The notes: generated by a model not told the origin, from the sequence alone. 13,262 nucleotides of DNA from Spirochaetales bacterium (GCA_015657395.1 JADLKI010000008.1:57215-70476), one strand, 5' to 3'. Positions 1 through 6,308 are shown, counted from the first letter of the stretch. Program-made: numbers and translations.

Positions 1-384
1 TTCATAGAAGAGTACCTCTTTCGGAAAGTTCTGTATATGTATTGTAAAGAGTACGGCATACGGAGATTCGTCCTGGTAAGTGCGCTCTTTTTTTCGCTTA
101 TCCACGGCTATTCCTTCTCGGTGGCGGGAGCCATATTGTTCGTGATTTCTTATATACATTCATACTTTTTTCTTGCGACCTTGTATGCCATGTACCGGAA
201 TATCTATATCCCAATCCAGATGCATATCTGCTGGAATTTAACCACAATAGTGGTAATAGGAATTTTTCATGGAGAGAAACTGGCCCCGGCAGCATTTTTC
301 ATCATATCATTGCTTATATTATCATATGCTATATATAGAATTATAAAAACAAATCGGCTGATGATGGCAGAAGGGCCGGTATGA
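1..384 (+). CDS. CPBP family intramembrane protease, 5'-truncated by window edge
   Basis: This is the C-terminal part of a CPBP (CAAX/bacteriocin-processing, Abi) intramembrane protease. The frame is open from base 1, and the first eight codons read FIEEYLFR, which supplies the EExxxR motif 1. A later ATG at 37 is therefore not the real start. Motif 2 follows as FSLIH (residues 32-36 of the visible 127), and motif 3 as HICWN in the last third. Several hydrophobic helices separate them, and a short basic tail (RIIKTNR) ends the protein. In the family the two Glu and the His of motifs 2 and 3 form the membrane-embedded active site. It is the first visible member of a plus-strand run of proteases and lies 46 bp before the truncated zincin copy. 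The family is clear; the substrate is unknown. Confidence 0.9.
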   Translation, partial: FIEEYLFRKVLYMYCKEYGIRRFVLVSALFFSLIHGYSFSVAGAILFVISYIHSYFFLATLYAMYRNIYIPIQMHICWNLTTIVVIGIFHGEKLAPAAFFIISLLILSYAIYRIIKTNRLMMAEGPV

Positions 385-430
385 GCATATTCGTCGGCAG
401 CCATCGGCGGCTTCTGGAAAGGAGGCACGC

Positions 431-703
431 ATGAAATTCCTCATCACAAATAAATCGCTCCCGGATAATCCCCGACTGCAGGACTTCGACGAATCGGTCC
501 CGCTCCGTCATTTCTGGAGATCGGCGGCAATGATGATTTCGGGACACTTTGTCATGAATGTTTTTATCGTAGTGTGTATGAATCTTTACATGTCCATCGG
601 CGATTGCGTCATGCTCAGATTTATTGCAAAAAACAGTGACAGGCATGATTTTATACATTTTGCGAATGGGTCTCTCCATATGCGGCACAAGGCGGGTGTA
701 TAA
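431..703 (+). CDS. Truncated DUF3267-like zincin paralogue lacking HExxH
   Basis: This 90-residue protein is an internally deleted copy of the full-length zincin at 2859-3467. Residues 1-31 are identical to that protein. The sequence then jumps in frame to the equivalent of residue 134, removing 102 codons that hold the HEVCH zinc-binding motif and the first membrane segments. One hydrophobic helix and the family's Gly-Asp motif (Asp58) remain. DNA identity is 93 of 94 bases up to the junction and stays very high for about 60 bases after it. It then falls sharply, so the C-terminus belongs to an older, diverged paralogue. The reading frame is intact, with a TAA stop and a strong ribosome binding site (aaaggagg, 8 bases before ATG). 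It may be expressed as a non-catalytic protein, or it may be a decaying remnant. Catalytic activity is very unlikely. Confidence 0.7.
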   Translation: MKFLITNKSLPDNPRLQDFDESVPLRHFWRSAAMMISGHFVMNVFIVVCMNLYMSIGDCVMLRFIAKNSDRHDFIHFANGSLHMRHKAGV

Positions 704-731
704 TCGGAGCTGCTGACTATAGGAAAAAACT

Positions 732-1418
732 ATGATTGCCGGAGCCATAGCTATAACAGTATTGGGGACCTCCATCGTGCTCTTTCCCTTTCTCCGAATC
801 AAAAAGAACGAAAAACAAGGGAAAAAGCAGAAGAAAATCTACGTGGTTATTTTCTCATGTATTCTTCTGGGAGTCGGAAACGTATCGCTGTTCGGCATAC
901 AGGCTCTTTTGGAGAAGGGCTATTATGTTGCGTCCCTACTGTTGTTTGCGACGGCCATCGTCACCACGACGGTTTCGTCTGTCCTCGCGCTCGATGACGA
1001 GATGAAAAAGAAGAAAAGCCTGGCCCTAACCCCGGACTCCCTGGGGCTGCTGATAATAATCAATCTTCTCGCTTTGAGAGGGCATGGAAACATCTCTGAA
1101 ATATACAGAATCCTTCTCTATGGTTTTCTGGGCCCCCTGCTGGAAGAGACCGTTTTCAGGGGCTATATCTACAGGACTTTCTTCCCCGACACTATGGCTT
1201 TGAAGCAGCGCATGCTTGGCTTTGTCATTCTGTCGGCGATATTTACTTTAGGCCACGTAGCGAAAATGCCCCGGGCCGCCGATATCCTCTATTTAAGCGG
1301 CATATTCTTCGTGTCGATGTTCTGCTGTACTGCCAGGTATTATGTGACGACAGGGAAAATCGGCTTGCCCTGGTTTATCCATAGTGCGTACAATCTAATG
1401 GCCTCTCTTTTAAGATGA
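732..1418 (+). CDS. CPBP family intramembrane protease
   Basis: This is a complete 228-residue CPBP protease. It starts with a hydrophobic helix followed by a very basic loop (RIKKNEKQGKKQKK) and two or more helices in the N-terminal half. The conserved half carries motif 1 as EETVFR (Glu138, Glu139, Arg143), motif 2 as FTLGH (Phe171, His175) and motif 3 as HSAYN (His217, Asn221). All expected catalytic residues are present. The length is normal for bacterial CPBP proteins. The start is the ATG at 732, preceded by aggaaaaa. It lies 28 bp after the truncated zincin copy and 22 bp before the next CPBP gene, so co-transcription is likely. Known members process prenylated proteins, peptide pheromones or bacteriocins, or give self-immunity. 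Which applies here cannot be told. Confidence 0.92.
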   Translation: MIAGAIAITVLGTSIVLFPFLRIKKNEKQGKKQKKIYVVIFSCILLGVGNVSLFGIQALLEKGYYVASLLLFATAIVTTTVSSVLALDDEMKKKKSLALTPDSLGLLIIINLLALRGHGNISEIYRILLYGFLGPLLEETVFRGYIYRTFFPDTMALKQRMLGFVILSAIFTLGHVAKMPRAADILYLSGIFFVSMFCCTARYYVTTGKIGLPWFIHSAYNLMASLLR

Positions 1419-1440
1419 TATTTCAATCGTCGGAGGCAGT

Positions 1441-2127
1441 ATGAACAACCTATTGTCATACCCGGTCGCGGCTTTTCAGATTGTCTGTGTGGTCGTCTTC
1501 TTTGCGCTCTTCAAAAAGACGGGTACCCTGGCGATGGTGCTGAAAACCCTTGCGCTGCTCACCTCTGTCATCTTCTTTTCTGCCTTCCTCGTTTCCCTGT
1601 TTGGTCCCATTCCGCAGCGATATACGTATACGGCGCTCCTGCCCTCAATACTCGGCGTGATCGGCGGCATCGCCGCGCTCGTTGCCGAATATACACGATT
1701 CTATAGGGGGAAAAAGCTATTCGCCTTTACAAAACCCTCGACCCTGGCGATAGTCGTGTATCTGCTTATAATTGCTTACTATATCGGCGCGGAGCTCGTT
1801 TTGATCCTCTATTTCAAAGAGAAAAGGACAATACGGACAACCATGATCCCGCTGTTTGTAGTCGCCGCGACAAACGAAGAGATGTATTTCCGATATTATC
1901 TCGACGATATGCTGGCATCGGCGAAGATCATCAAAGACAGTACAATCCGGGCAATCGTGATATCGATTCTTTTCTCTGTTGCGCACATGGTAGGCGCCTA
2001 CAGTATTCCATCGCTTGTGGGGCGCTTTATTAATTCATTGATACTGGTATGGGTAAAACGATCGATGAAAAATCCTGTGTACCCCATTTTTTTGCATTGT
2101 CTGATAAATATAATCGCGACTTCGTGA
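1441..2127 (+). CDS. CPBP family intramembrane protease
   Basis: This is a second complete CPBP protease of 228 residues. It has the same layout as its upstream neighbour: a hydrophobic N-terminal helix, a short basic loop (FKKTG), then several helices. The conserved half contains motif 1 EEMYFR (Glu146, Glu147, Arg151), motif 2 FSVAH (Phe178, His182) and motif 3 HCLIN (His219, Asn223). A good ribosome binding site (cggagg) precedes the ATG. The equal length and shared topology suggest an old tandem duplication with the 732-1418 gene, although the proteins have diverged strongly. It ends 12 bp before the PH-like membrane protein gene. It is presumed active; the substrate is unknown. Confidence 0.92.
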   Translation: MNNLLSYPVAAFQIVCVVVFFALFKKTGTLAMVLKTLALLTSVIFFSAFLVSLFGPIPQRYTYTALLPSILGVIGGIAALVAEYTRFYRGKKLFAFTKPSTLAIVVYLLIIAYYIGAELVLILYFKEKRTIRTTMIPLFVVAATNEEMYFRYYLDDMLASAKIIKDSTIRAIVISILFSVAHMVGAYSIPSLVGRFINSLILVWVKRSMKNPVYPIFLHCLINIIATS

Positions 2128-2139
2128 GAGAAACCGCAT

Positions 2140-2613
2140 ATGACGGTGATCGTAGTTTTCCTTGTTGGTATGTTGCTGATCTTTCTCGTGGAGAAGACGT
2201 CGAGGCGAAAAACTGAAGAGGGGCATGTCCGGCCACATGTCATCTATTGTATCACCGGAGTCCTTGGCATTATTTTCGACATGACGATCTTTTTGCTCCC
2301 CAGCAGCGGCCATAATACTCCCTTTTATATCCTGCTGATTTTTTCTGCGCTGGCCGGGGCCTTATGCATCTACACCCACGTTGCCTGCTCGATAGATGTC
2401 AGCCCGGATTCGATTTCGATCACTTCGCTCTTCAGGAAAAGAACAGTAGTGGCGATTGAGGATATACTCCGGCTCAGGGAAGTAGGCTTTTTTCGGCTTT
2501 TGATCATAGAGACAAGAAATACCGGCAACTATTATTTCCCCACCGATGCATACAACATGAGGGAATTCATCGCCATGATGCAGCGGGAACATCCGGGGAT
2601 TCTTGTCCGTTGA
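2140..2613 (+). CDS. Membrane protein with C-terminal bacterial PH-like domain
   Basis: This is a 157-residue protein not assigned to a named family with certainty. Residues 1-18 form a hydrophobic helix, followed by a charged stretch (EKTSRRKTEEG). Two more helices lie at about 36-52 and 60-80. The remaining 75 or so residues look like a bacterial pleckstrin-homology fold: a strand with SIDVSPDSISI, a basic turn (FRKRTVV), the IEDILRLRE segment, and a final helix (NMREFIAMMQREHP). Such domains usually face the cytosol and serve in protein or lipid binding and assembly. It lies 12 bp after a CPBP gene and is probably part of the same transcript. A second PH-like membrane protein of different sequence is encoded convergently at 6144-5722. 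The domain call is by pattern only. Confidence 0.65.
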   Translation: MTVIVVFLVGMLLIFLVEKTSRRKTEEGHVRPHVIYCITGVLGIIFDMTIFLLPSSGHNTPFYILLIFSALAGALCIYTHVACSIDVSPDSISITSLFRKRTVVAIEDILRLREVGFFRLLIIETRNTGNYYFPTDAYNMREFIAMMQREHPGILVR

Positions 2614-2615
2614 AG

Positions 2616-2801
2616 ATGGACACGGTACTCCCAGGGCTGAGCATTGAATCGGAAATTGCACAAAGAAGACTGAGTCTCAAGGGTAAACAGGATTATTTTG
2701 GAAAGGCTACGCCGGTTTTTAGACAAGTGTCTATGCCTTTTCTGCAAGAAAACTGTTGCGCCGTTCGAGAGTGCATCTATAATGGAAATTGGTGGCTGTA
2801 G
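2616..2801 (+). CDS. Possible small protein of 61 residues, doubtful
   Basis: The 245-bp gap between the PH-like gene and the zincin holds an open frame from ATG 2616 to TAG 2801. It follows the preceding stop codon almost directly. The product would be soluble and basic in the middle, with a Cys- and Trp-containing end (NCCAVRECIYNGNWWL). No ribosome binding site is clear, no family is recognised, and the codon use is not convincing. It is recorded because it sits inside a protease gene run, where a small peptide substrate might be encoded, and because its 3' end overlaps a TATAAT element. The chance that it is not a gene is higher than the chance that it is. Confidence 0.2.
   Translation: MDTVLPGLSIESEIAQRRLSLKGKQDYFGKATPVFRQVSMPFLQENCCAVRECIYNGNWWL
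2756..2783 (+). promoter_or_regulatory. Possible internal promoter upstream of the zincin gene
   Basis: A perfect TATAAT (2778-2783) lies in the 245-bp gap before the zincin gene. TTGCGC stands 16 bp upstream as a weak -35 element. Transcription would start near 2790, about 70 bases before the ATG at 2859. It could drive the zincin and the two ClpP-like genes independently of the upstream CPBP genes. The -35 match is poor, so this is tentative. Confidence 0.35.
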
Positions 2802-2858
2802 AGTCGCACAGATTTCATAGAGGAATCCACCCATCGAGGCCTTCGGAAAGGGGCGCGT

Positions 2859-3467
2859 ATGAAATTCCTCATCACAAATAAATCGCTCCCGGATAATCCC
2901 CGACTGCAGGACTTCGACGAATCGGTCCCGCTTCGTCATTTCTGGAGATCGGTGACCATCACGTTCTTTGTAGTGGTGCTCGTCGTAATACTACTGAAAC
3001 TCATCATACACTACACCCTTCGGGTGGATCCGGAATATTCCTTACCGCTCTTGTCGCGATTGGTCTTCATATGCGTGACGGTGATTCTTCACGAAGTATG
3101 CCATATGGTCTTTCTGCTGAAACACTGGAAGGAACTTTACTTCGTCGTGCAGCCCAATGTGCTCCTCATCGGCGTCGGTGTCGAAGATTTCGTCGACAGA
3201 CAGAAAATGCTGACAGCGCTTGTCGCTCCGCTCATTATCCTTTCCTTTGTCCCCTACGCGGCAATGATGATTTCGGGACACTTTGTCATGAATGTTTTTA
3301 TCGTAGTATGTATGAATCTCTACATTTCGACCGGTGATATCGTTGCATTCAGATTTGTCGCCAAGAACTGCGACAGACACGCTTCCGTACATTACAGCAA
3401 GGGATCTCTGAATATACGGCTCGCTGATCGAAACCGTGAAGTTTCCAACAATACGAGGCGACCATGA
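2859..3467 (+). CDS. DUF3267-like membrane zinc metalloprotease (putative zincin)
   Basis: This is a 202-residue membrane protein resembling the DUF3267 putative zincin family, which is distantly like M50 site-2 proteases. About 31 soluble residues come first. Hydrophobic helices follow at about 32-48 and 66-90, the second containing HEVCH (His78, Glu79, His82) within the membrane. Another hydrophobic pair surrounds TALVAPLIILSF and the SGHFVMNVFIVVCMN stretch. A Gly-Asp motif follows in STGDIVAFRF (Asp160), at the place where the family carries its probable third zinc ligand. The tail is polar. All expected metal-binding residues are present, so it is presumably active. Its stop overlaps the next start (ATGA at 3464-3467), which argues for translational coupling to the ClpP-like pair. 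A partial copy lies at 431-703. Confidence 0.82.
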   Translation: MKFLITNKSLPDNPRLQDFDESVPLRHFWRSVTITFFVVVLVVILLKLIIHYTLRVDPEYSLPLLSRLVFICVTVILHEVCHMVFLLKHWKELYFVVQPNVLLIGVGVEDFVDRQKMLTALVAPLIILSFVPYAAMMISGHFVMNVFIVVCMNLYISTGDIVAFRFVAKNCDRHASVHYSKGSLNIRLADRNREVSNNTRRP

Positions 3468-4024
3468 ATACCACAATCGACTGGAAGAGAGCGATTTTCA
3501 TGTACGGCCGGGTGGGTGTCGATGAGGACGATTCGACGACTCCACATGTCAGCGCCAAGGAAGTGACGGAGCAGATGGCTGGATTCGCGTCCGGATCGGA
3601 GGATATCACTCTCATTCTCCACAGCCTTGGCGGGACCTACGACGACGTGATGGAGATACTTAGTTTTGAGCATCTTGTGCCTTTCAGGACCAACATTTTT
3701 TCTTTTGGCTGCTGTCTGGGGGAGGCGGCGATACTGCTCTTCGCCTCCACCGGCTGCCGGATTGTCTCTTCCGGAACCCGCATAACGGCCACCGACGTCT
3801 TCGAAGATGTCGGCTTCGTCAATGCCTCGAAAATACAGGGCTATGCGCGCATGCTCGAACAGCGCAGGGAAAGTCTTCTCCATTTTCTGGAGCGTCGATC
3901 CGATACTCCCCAAGAGGTACTTCGGGAGAAAATACTGAATGGCGGCAGTAGGCCGATCCTTCCGTCCGAGGCTTTGAAGCTGAATCTGGTCGACGAGGTC
4001 TTCGATGTGCTCCAACACAATTAG
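3464..4024 (+). CDS. ClpP-fold protein lacking the catalytic triad
   Basis: This is a 186-residue soluble protein with the ClpP/crotonase-type fold. The diagnostic stretches are LILHSLGG (ClpP: NSPGG), the hydrophobic GEAAILLFASTG helix, and an LPSEALKLNLVDEVFDVL end that matches the ClpP C-terminal signature. The catalytic positions are altered. Aligned on the LLF helix with the next gene, the nucleophile Ser is Glu87 (Cys84 on a shifted alignment). The active-site His falls on Thr/Asp in ITATD, and the Asp position is not conserved. It therefore looks like a structural pseudoprotease, comparable in principle to ClpR or inactive ClpP paralogues. No signal peptide is seen. The start overlaps the zincin stop by four bases, and the end overlaps the next gene by 20 bases. 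Confidence 0.75.
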   Translation: MNTTIDWKRAIFMYGRVGVDEDDSTTPHVSAKEVTEQMAGFASGSEDITLILHSLGGTYDDVMEILSFEHLVPFRTNIFSFGCCLGEAAILLFASTGCRIVSSGTRITATDVFEDVGFVNASKIQGYARMLEQRRESLLHFLERRSDTPQEVLREKILNGGSRPILPSEALKLNLVDEVFDVLQHN

Positions 4025-4514
4025 CATAGAGGGAATACTCGGAGAGGGGGATTTGACCGCTGCCGTCATTCAAAAGAAGATACTCGCCCTGCATGAAGAG
4101 AAAACGAGAGCCATGCTCTCGATCGACTCCGAGGGAGGCAGCATCGACGACGTCATAGATATCGCGGCCTTCTGCGGGTATTTCGGAATTCCCTTCGATA
4201 TCTGCGCGAAGGGAAAGGTGTACTCCGCGGCCTTTCTCCTGTTTTGCTGCGGGGAGAGGCGGCTGGCCGCAACAAATGCCGAATTCTGGTACCACAGGCC
4301 TTTACAGTATGTCCATGGGCAGGAAGACGATTGGGCGGGCATCGGCCGTTACCTCGAATTTCGTGAGTCGGCTGTCACAAATGAAGTTATGCGGCGCGCT
4401 CTTGCATATCCAAGCGAATCAGATACTGAAAACAATATGCTTTCCATTCCCTTTTTGATGAAGGCCGGTGTCGTGACCGGCCTTATGGATCGGTGGGAGC
4501 CTGCAGGCTCGTGA
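4005..4514 (+). CDS. ClpP-like serine protease, catalytic partner
   Basis: This is a 169-residue ClpP-like serine peptidase. It shows SIDSEGGSIDD (the ClpP glycine-rich loop), then GKVYSAAFLLFCCG with the likely nucleophile Ser74, and FWYHRPLQ with His97, matching the ClpP MIHQPLGG motif. SDTENNMLS supplies Asp140, matching the ClpP segment that holds the third triad residue. The Ser-His spacing of 23 is close to the 25 of E. coli ClpP. The protein is somewhat shorter than ClpP (about 193-207 residues) and has no signal peptide. It overlaps the inactive paralogue by 20 bases, so the two are translationally linked and may form a mixed ring. No Clp ATPase gene is present in the window; the partner unfoldase, if any, is unknown. 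Confidence 0.8.
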   Translation: MCSNTISIEGILGEGDLTAAVIQKKILALHEEKTRAMLSIDSEGGSIDDVIDIAAFCGYFGIPFDICAKGKVYSAAFLLFCCGERRLAATNAEFWYHRPLQYVHGQEDDWAGIGRYLEFRESAVTNEVMRRALAYPSESDTENNMLSIPFLMKAGVVTGLMDRWEPAGS

Positions 4515-4531
4515 TATCATAGAGAGGCGCT

Positions 4532-4663
4532 ATGAACCATCCTACTGTGCTTGGCCTGCTGGGAATGGCGATCATCGAAGTAGTGTTGACGCTGATTGTG
4601 ACAGGTTTCTCGTACAGTGCCCGTAAAAGCGAAACCCGTAGAAGAACGCCGGGAGCCGCATAG
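4532..4663 (+). pseudogene. N-terminal fragment of the interrupted CPBP gene
   Basis: An open frame starts at ATG 4532 (agagaggcgct upstream) and ends at TAG 4661-4663 after 43 codons. It encodes one hydrophobic helix (residues 6-26) and a basic loop (ARKSETRRR). This is the same helix-plus-basic-loop beginning seen in the two intact CPBP genes at 732 and 1441. The frame is identical to that of the CPBP protein starting at about 4676, and the codons between the TAG and 4676 (IVAA) continue a membrane helix. The simplest reading is one CPBP gene (4532-5269) split by a nonsense mutation. A genuine separate single-helix peptide is possible but less likely. Confidence 0.6.
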
Positions 4664-4675
4664 ATCGTAGCGGCC

Positions 4676-5269
4676 GTGGTCTTCGTGACCACCGCGTTTT
4701 CATCGGCCATACTCGATTCGATGGGCAACCTTGGTTTTTCGATTCTGGTTTTGGCCGGGGCGCTGGTGTCGCTCGCTTGTTCCCTGGCTGTCGCCTTGTC
4801 CCTAGGCAAGCTCTATGGTCGTCTGCCAAAGGAACTCTTTTCTCTGCGCTTGCCCTCCGGCTTTCCCAAGCCTCTTATGTTCGCTGCGTTGGCGATCTAC
4901 TGGCAGCCGATCCTTGTGCTGCTCATGGATGCGAGGCATATCGAAGCGAGGTTTGAGCCCGTATCCTTCTATTTGGCAATGCTCTCCATAGTCATGCTGG
5001 AGGAAGTCTACTACCGTTTTTTCCTCATACATCTACTCTACGAGACCAACTTTTTCAGAAAATGGTCGAAAATTCTGGTGCCTGTAGCCTGCTCCCTCTT
5101 TTTCGCCTTGATGCACATTGAGTATGTTGAGCAAGGGGAATGGCTCGTGATTCTCTATTTGTGGGGAGCGGGCCTGGGGCTCTCCTATCTTGCCATGACA
5201 TCAAAATCCATTGCATATCCAATCATTCTGCATTTCATATGGAATGTACTCTCAACAATTGTCGTCTGA
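4676..5269 (+). CDS. CPBP family intramembrane protease, probably missing its first helix
   Basis: This is the catalytic part of a fourth CPBP protease, 197 codons from the GTG at 4676. Motif 1 is EEVYYR (Glu109, Glu110, Arg114), motif 2 is FALMH (Phe143, His147) and motif 3 is HFIWN (His186, Asn190). All active-site residues are intact. No ribosome binding site precedes the GTG. An in-frame TAG at 4661 separates it from an upstream in-frame segment that looks like its natural N-terminus. If it is translated, restart or stop-codon readthrough would be needed. The active half has not decayed, so the stop is recent, tolerated or a sequencing error. It is the last gene of the plus-strand run and faces a convergent minus-strand operon. 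Confidence 0.82.
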   Translation: MVFVTTAFSSAILDSMGNLGFSILVLAGALVSLACSLAVALSLGKLYGRLPKELFSLRLPSGFPKPLMFAALAIYWQPILVLLMDARHIEARFEPVSFYLAMLSIVMLEEVYYRFFLIHLLYETNFFRKWSKILVPVACSLFFALMHIEYVEQGEWLVILYLWGAGLGLSYLAMTSKSIAYPIILHFIWNVLSTIVV

Positions 5270-5349
5270 GGTGCTCTCAAAGGACATTTTAAGGGAAAAT
5301 CACGTCACGACATTGTCCAGCGCATGGAAAGGGCTTTTCAGCAGAAGGC

Positions 5350-5718
5350 CTATTTATCTTCCCCCGATTTCCCCGAATGGCGTTTCCACCACCTCTCGAG
5401 CCGGTCGGCGATCGCGTTCTCCACCGGAACATGCTCTCCCTTCCTGAACAGATAGCGGATCGCATTGACCACATCGATGAGACAAATACCCCAGGGGACC
5501 CACACTATATAGCCATGTACAGAGAGGTCCGCTCCTTTAGTGAGTAAACTGTGCCCGAGAAAGCAAACCACAAAAGCGAGGCCGGGCAGCAGTAATAAAT
5601 TTATGTTGTCGTGATAAAAGGTTGCAAGATCCGTCTTTTTTATGAGGGCAAGGACCAGGGGCACAACATTGACCATCGCGTACAGGAGAATAAGATCGAG
5701 AAGATATGCAAGAATCAT
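5350..5718 (-). CDS. Small three-helix membrane protein, unknown function
   Basis: This is a 122-residue protein with no recognised family. Three hydrophobic segments are visible, at about residues 2-25 (LAYLLDLILLYAMVNVVPLVL), 39-58 and 68-90. A charged cytoplasmic-looking tail rich in Arg, Lys and Glu follows (ADRLERWWKRHSGKSGEDK). The beginning is faintly reminiscent of RDD-type membrane proteins, but the defining residues are absent, so no assignment is made. It lies three bases after the stop of the PH-like protein gene in the same direction and is surely co-transcribed with it. It ends about 80 bp from the convergent CPBP gene. Confidence 0.65.
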   Translation of the reverse strand: MILAYLLDLILLYAMVNVVPLVLALIKKTDLATFYHDNINLLLLPGLAFVVCFLGHSLLTKGADLSVHGYIVWVPWGICLIDVVNAIRYLFRKGEHVPVENAIADRLERWWKRHSGKSGEDK

Positions 5719-5721
5719 CCG

Positions 5722-6144
5722 TCACCTATACAAAGCTTGCTTCTCAAGTATCCGGTCATAGAGTTCCTGATTCTTCTCCCGCCCCAGACCGATAAGGACC
5801 TTCTCCTTATTTGTTTCGATCAGCACATAGGGCGCTTCCCGCTTCAATATGGCCAATCTCACTCTGCCGAGATCCTTGAGCATATAATACCCCATCTCCA
5901 TGAATACGAGGCTTATTCCATTGATACGGGTCATGCCCCAGGCCCAAGGGAGCTCTTTGTCATAGAGCTGTACGGTTACGATGGTGTCATAGGGTATCGT
6001 CGTGCCATACATGCCCTTTATGGTAATTCCCGTATCATTTGAGGTAACGTGGATTGTTGTGGCCAGAATCACTACTACAGCAATGCATACGACGGCGACA
6101 ATAATTGTGGAAAGGGTCCTGCCTTTTCTTTTTTCCGGCTCCAT
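5722..6144 (-). CDS. Single-pass membrane protein with PH-like domain
   Basis: This is a 140-residue protein. A basic N-terminus (MEPEKRKGR) precedes one membrane helix at about residues 12-30. The rest resembles a bacterial PH-like domain: TGITIKGMYGTTIPYDTI, a beta-rich centre, YVLIETNKEKVLIGL, and a closing amphipathic helix (KNQELYDRILEKQALYR). In this family the domain ends in such a helix, and the YGTTIPYDTI turn is typical. It probably displays a binding domain at the membrane; no ligand can be named. The ATG at 6144 has a good ribosome binding site (cgggag). It is first in a two-gene operon with the small membrane protein and is transcribed from the promoter at 6175-6203. Confidence 0.7.
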   Translation of the reverse strand: MEPEKRKGRTLSTIIVAVVCIAVVVILATTIHVTSNDTGITIKGMYGTTIPYDTIVTVQLYDKELPWAWGMTRINGISLVFMEMGYYMLKDLGRVRLAILKREAPYVLIETNKEKVLIGLGREKNQELYDRILEKQALYR

Positions 6145-6156
6145 CGTAATCTCCCG

Positions 6157-6181
6157 TTATAATTCTGTTATAAAATTATAA
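6157..6181. repeat. Inverted repeat overlapping the -10 element
   Basis: The arms ttataatt (6157-6164) and aattataa (6174-6181) are perfect complements separated by nine bases. They cover the -10 element and start region of the minus-strand promoter. The arms are AT-only, so chance is a fair explanation. An operator is possible. Confidence 0.35.
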
Positions 6182-6203
6182 AACGCAGATCGTGGGTTGG
6201 CAA
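6175..6203 (-). promoter_or_regulatory. Sigma-70-type promoter of the PH-like operon
   Basis: Read on the minus strand, TTGCCA (6203-6198) and a perfect TATAAT (6180-6175) are separated by exactly 17 bases. The expected start lies near 6168, giving a leader of about 24 bases to the ATG at 6144. An 8-bp inverted repeat (ttataatt, 6157-6164 and 6174-6181) overlaps the -10 element and could be a repressor site. Confidence 0.7.
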
Positions 6204-6279
6204 TATTTCTTTACTTTGCAAAGATAAGGGCTTCACTCTGAACGAGGTGGCCGCTGCCCGCAATACCTGACTTGATGTG

Positions 6280-6308
6280 TTGACCCCCGAGGGCGCCACT
6301 GTTACATT
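6280..6308 (+). promoter_or_regulatory. Sigma-70-type promoter of the NatA/NatB-like operon
   Basis: TTGACC (6280-6285) and TACATT (6303-6308) are separated by 17 bases, with TG one base before the -10 element (extended -10). The start would be near 6315, just ahead of the strong ribosome binding site aaaggagg (6318-6325). This places the natural start codon of the ATPase at about 6332. Confidence 0.6.

Noticed and set aside
4661..4663. TAG as a recoded (pyrrolysine or suppressor) codon in the CPBP gene
   Set aside because: No recoding signal or supporting gene is visible, and the normal stops in the window include TAG. A nonsense mutation or sequencing error is simpler.
5270..5349. Bidirectional terminator between the convergent operons
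   Set aside because: Only a weak imperfect pairing around gggcttttcagcagaaggcc was seen, with mismatches and no good T-run, so it was not listed.
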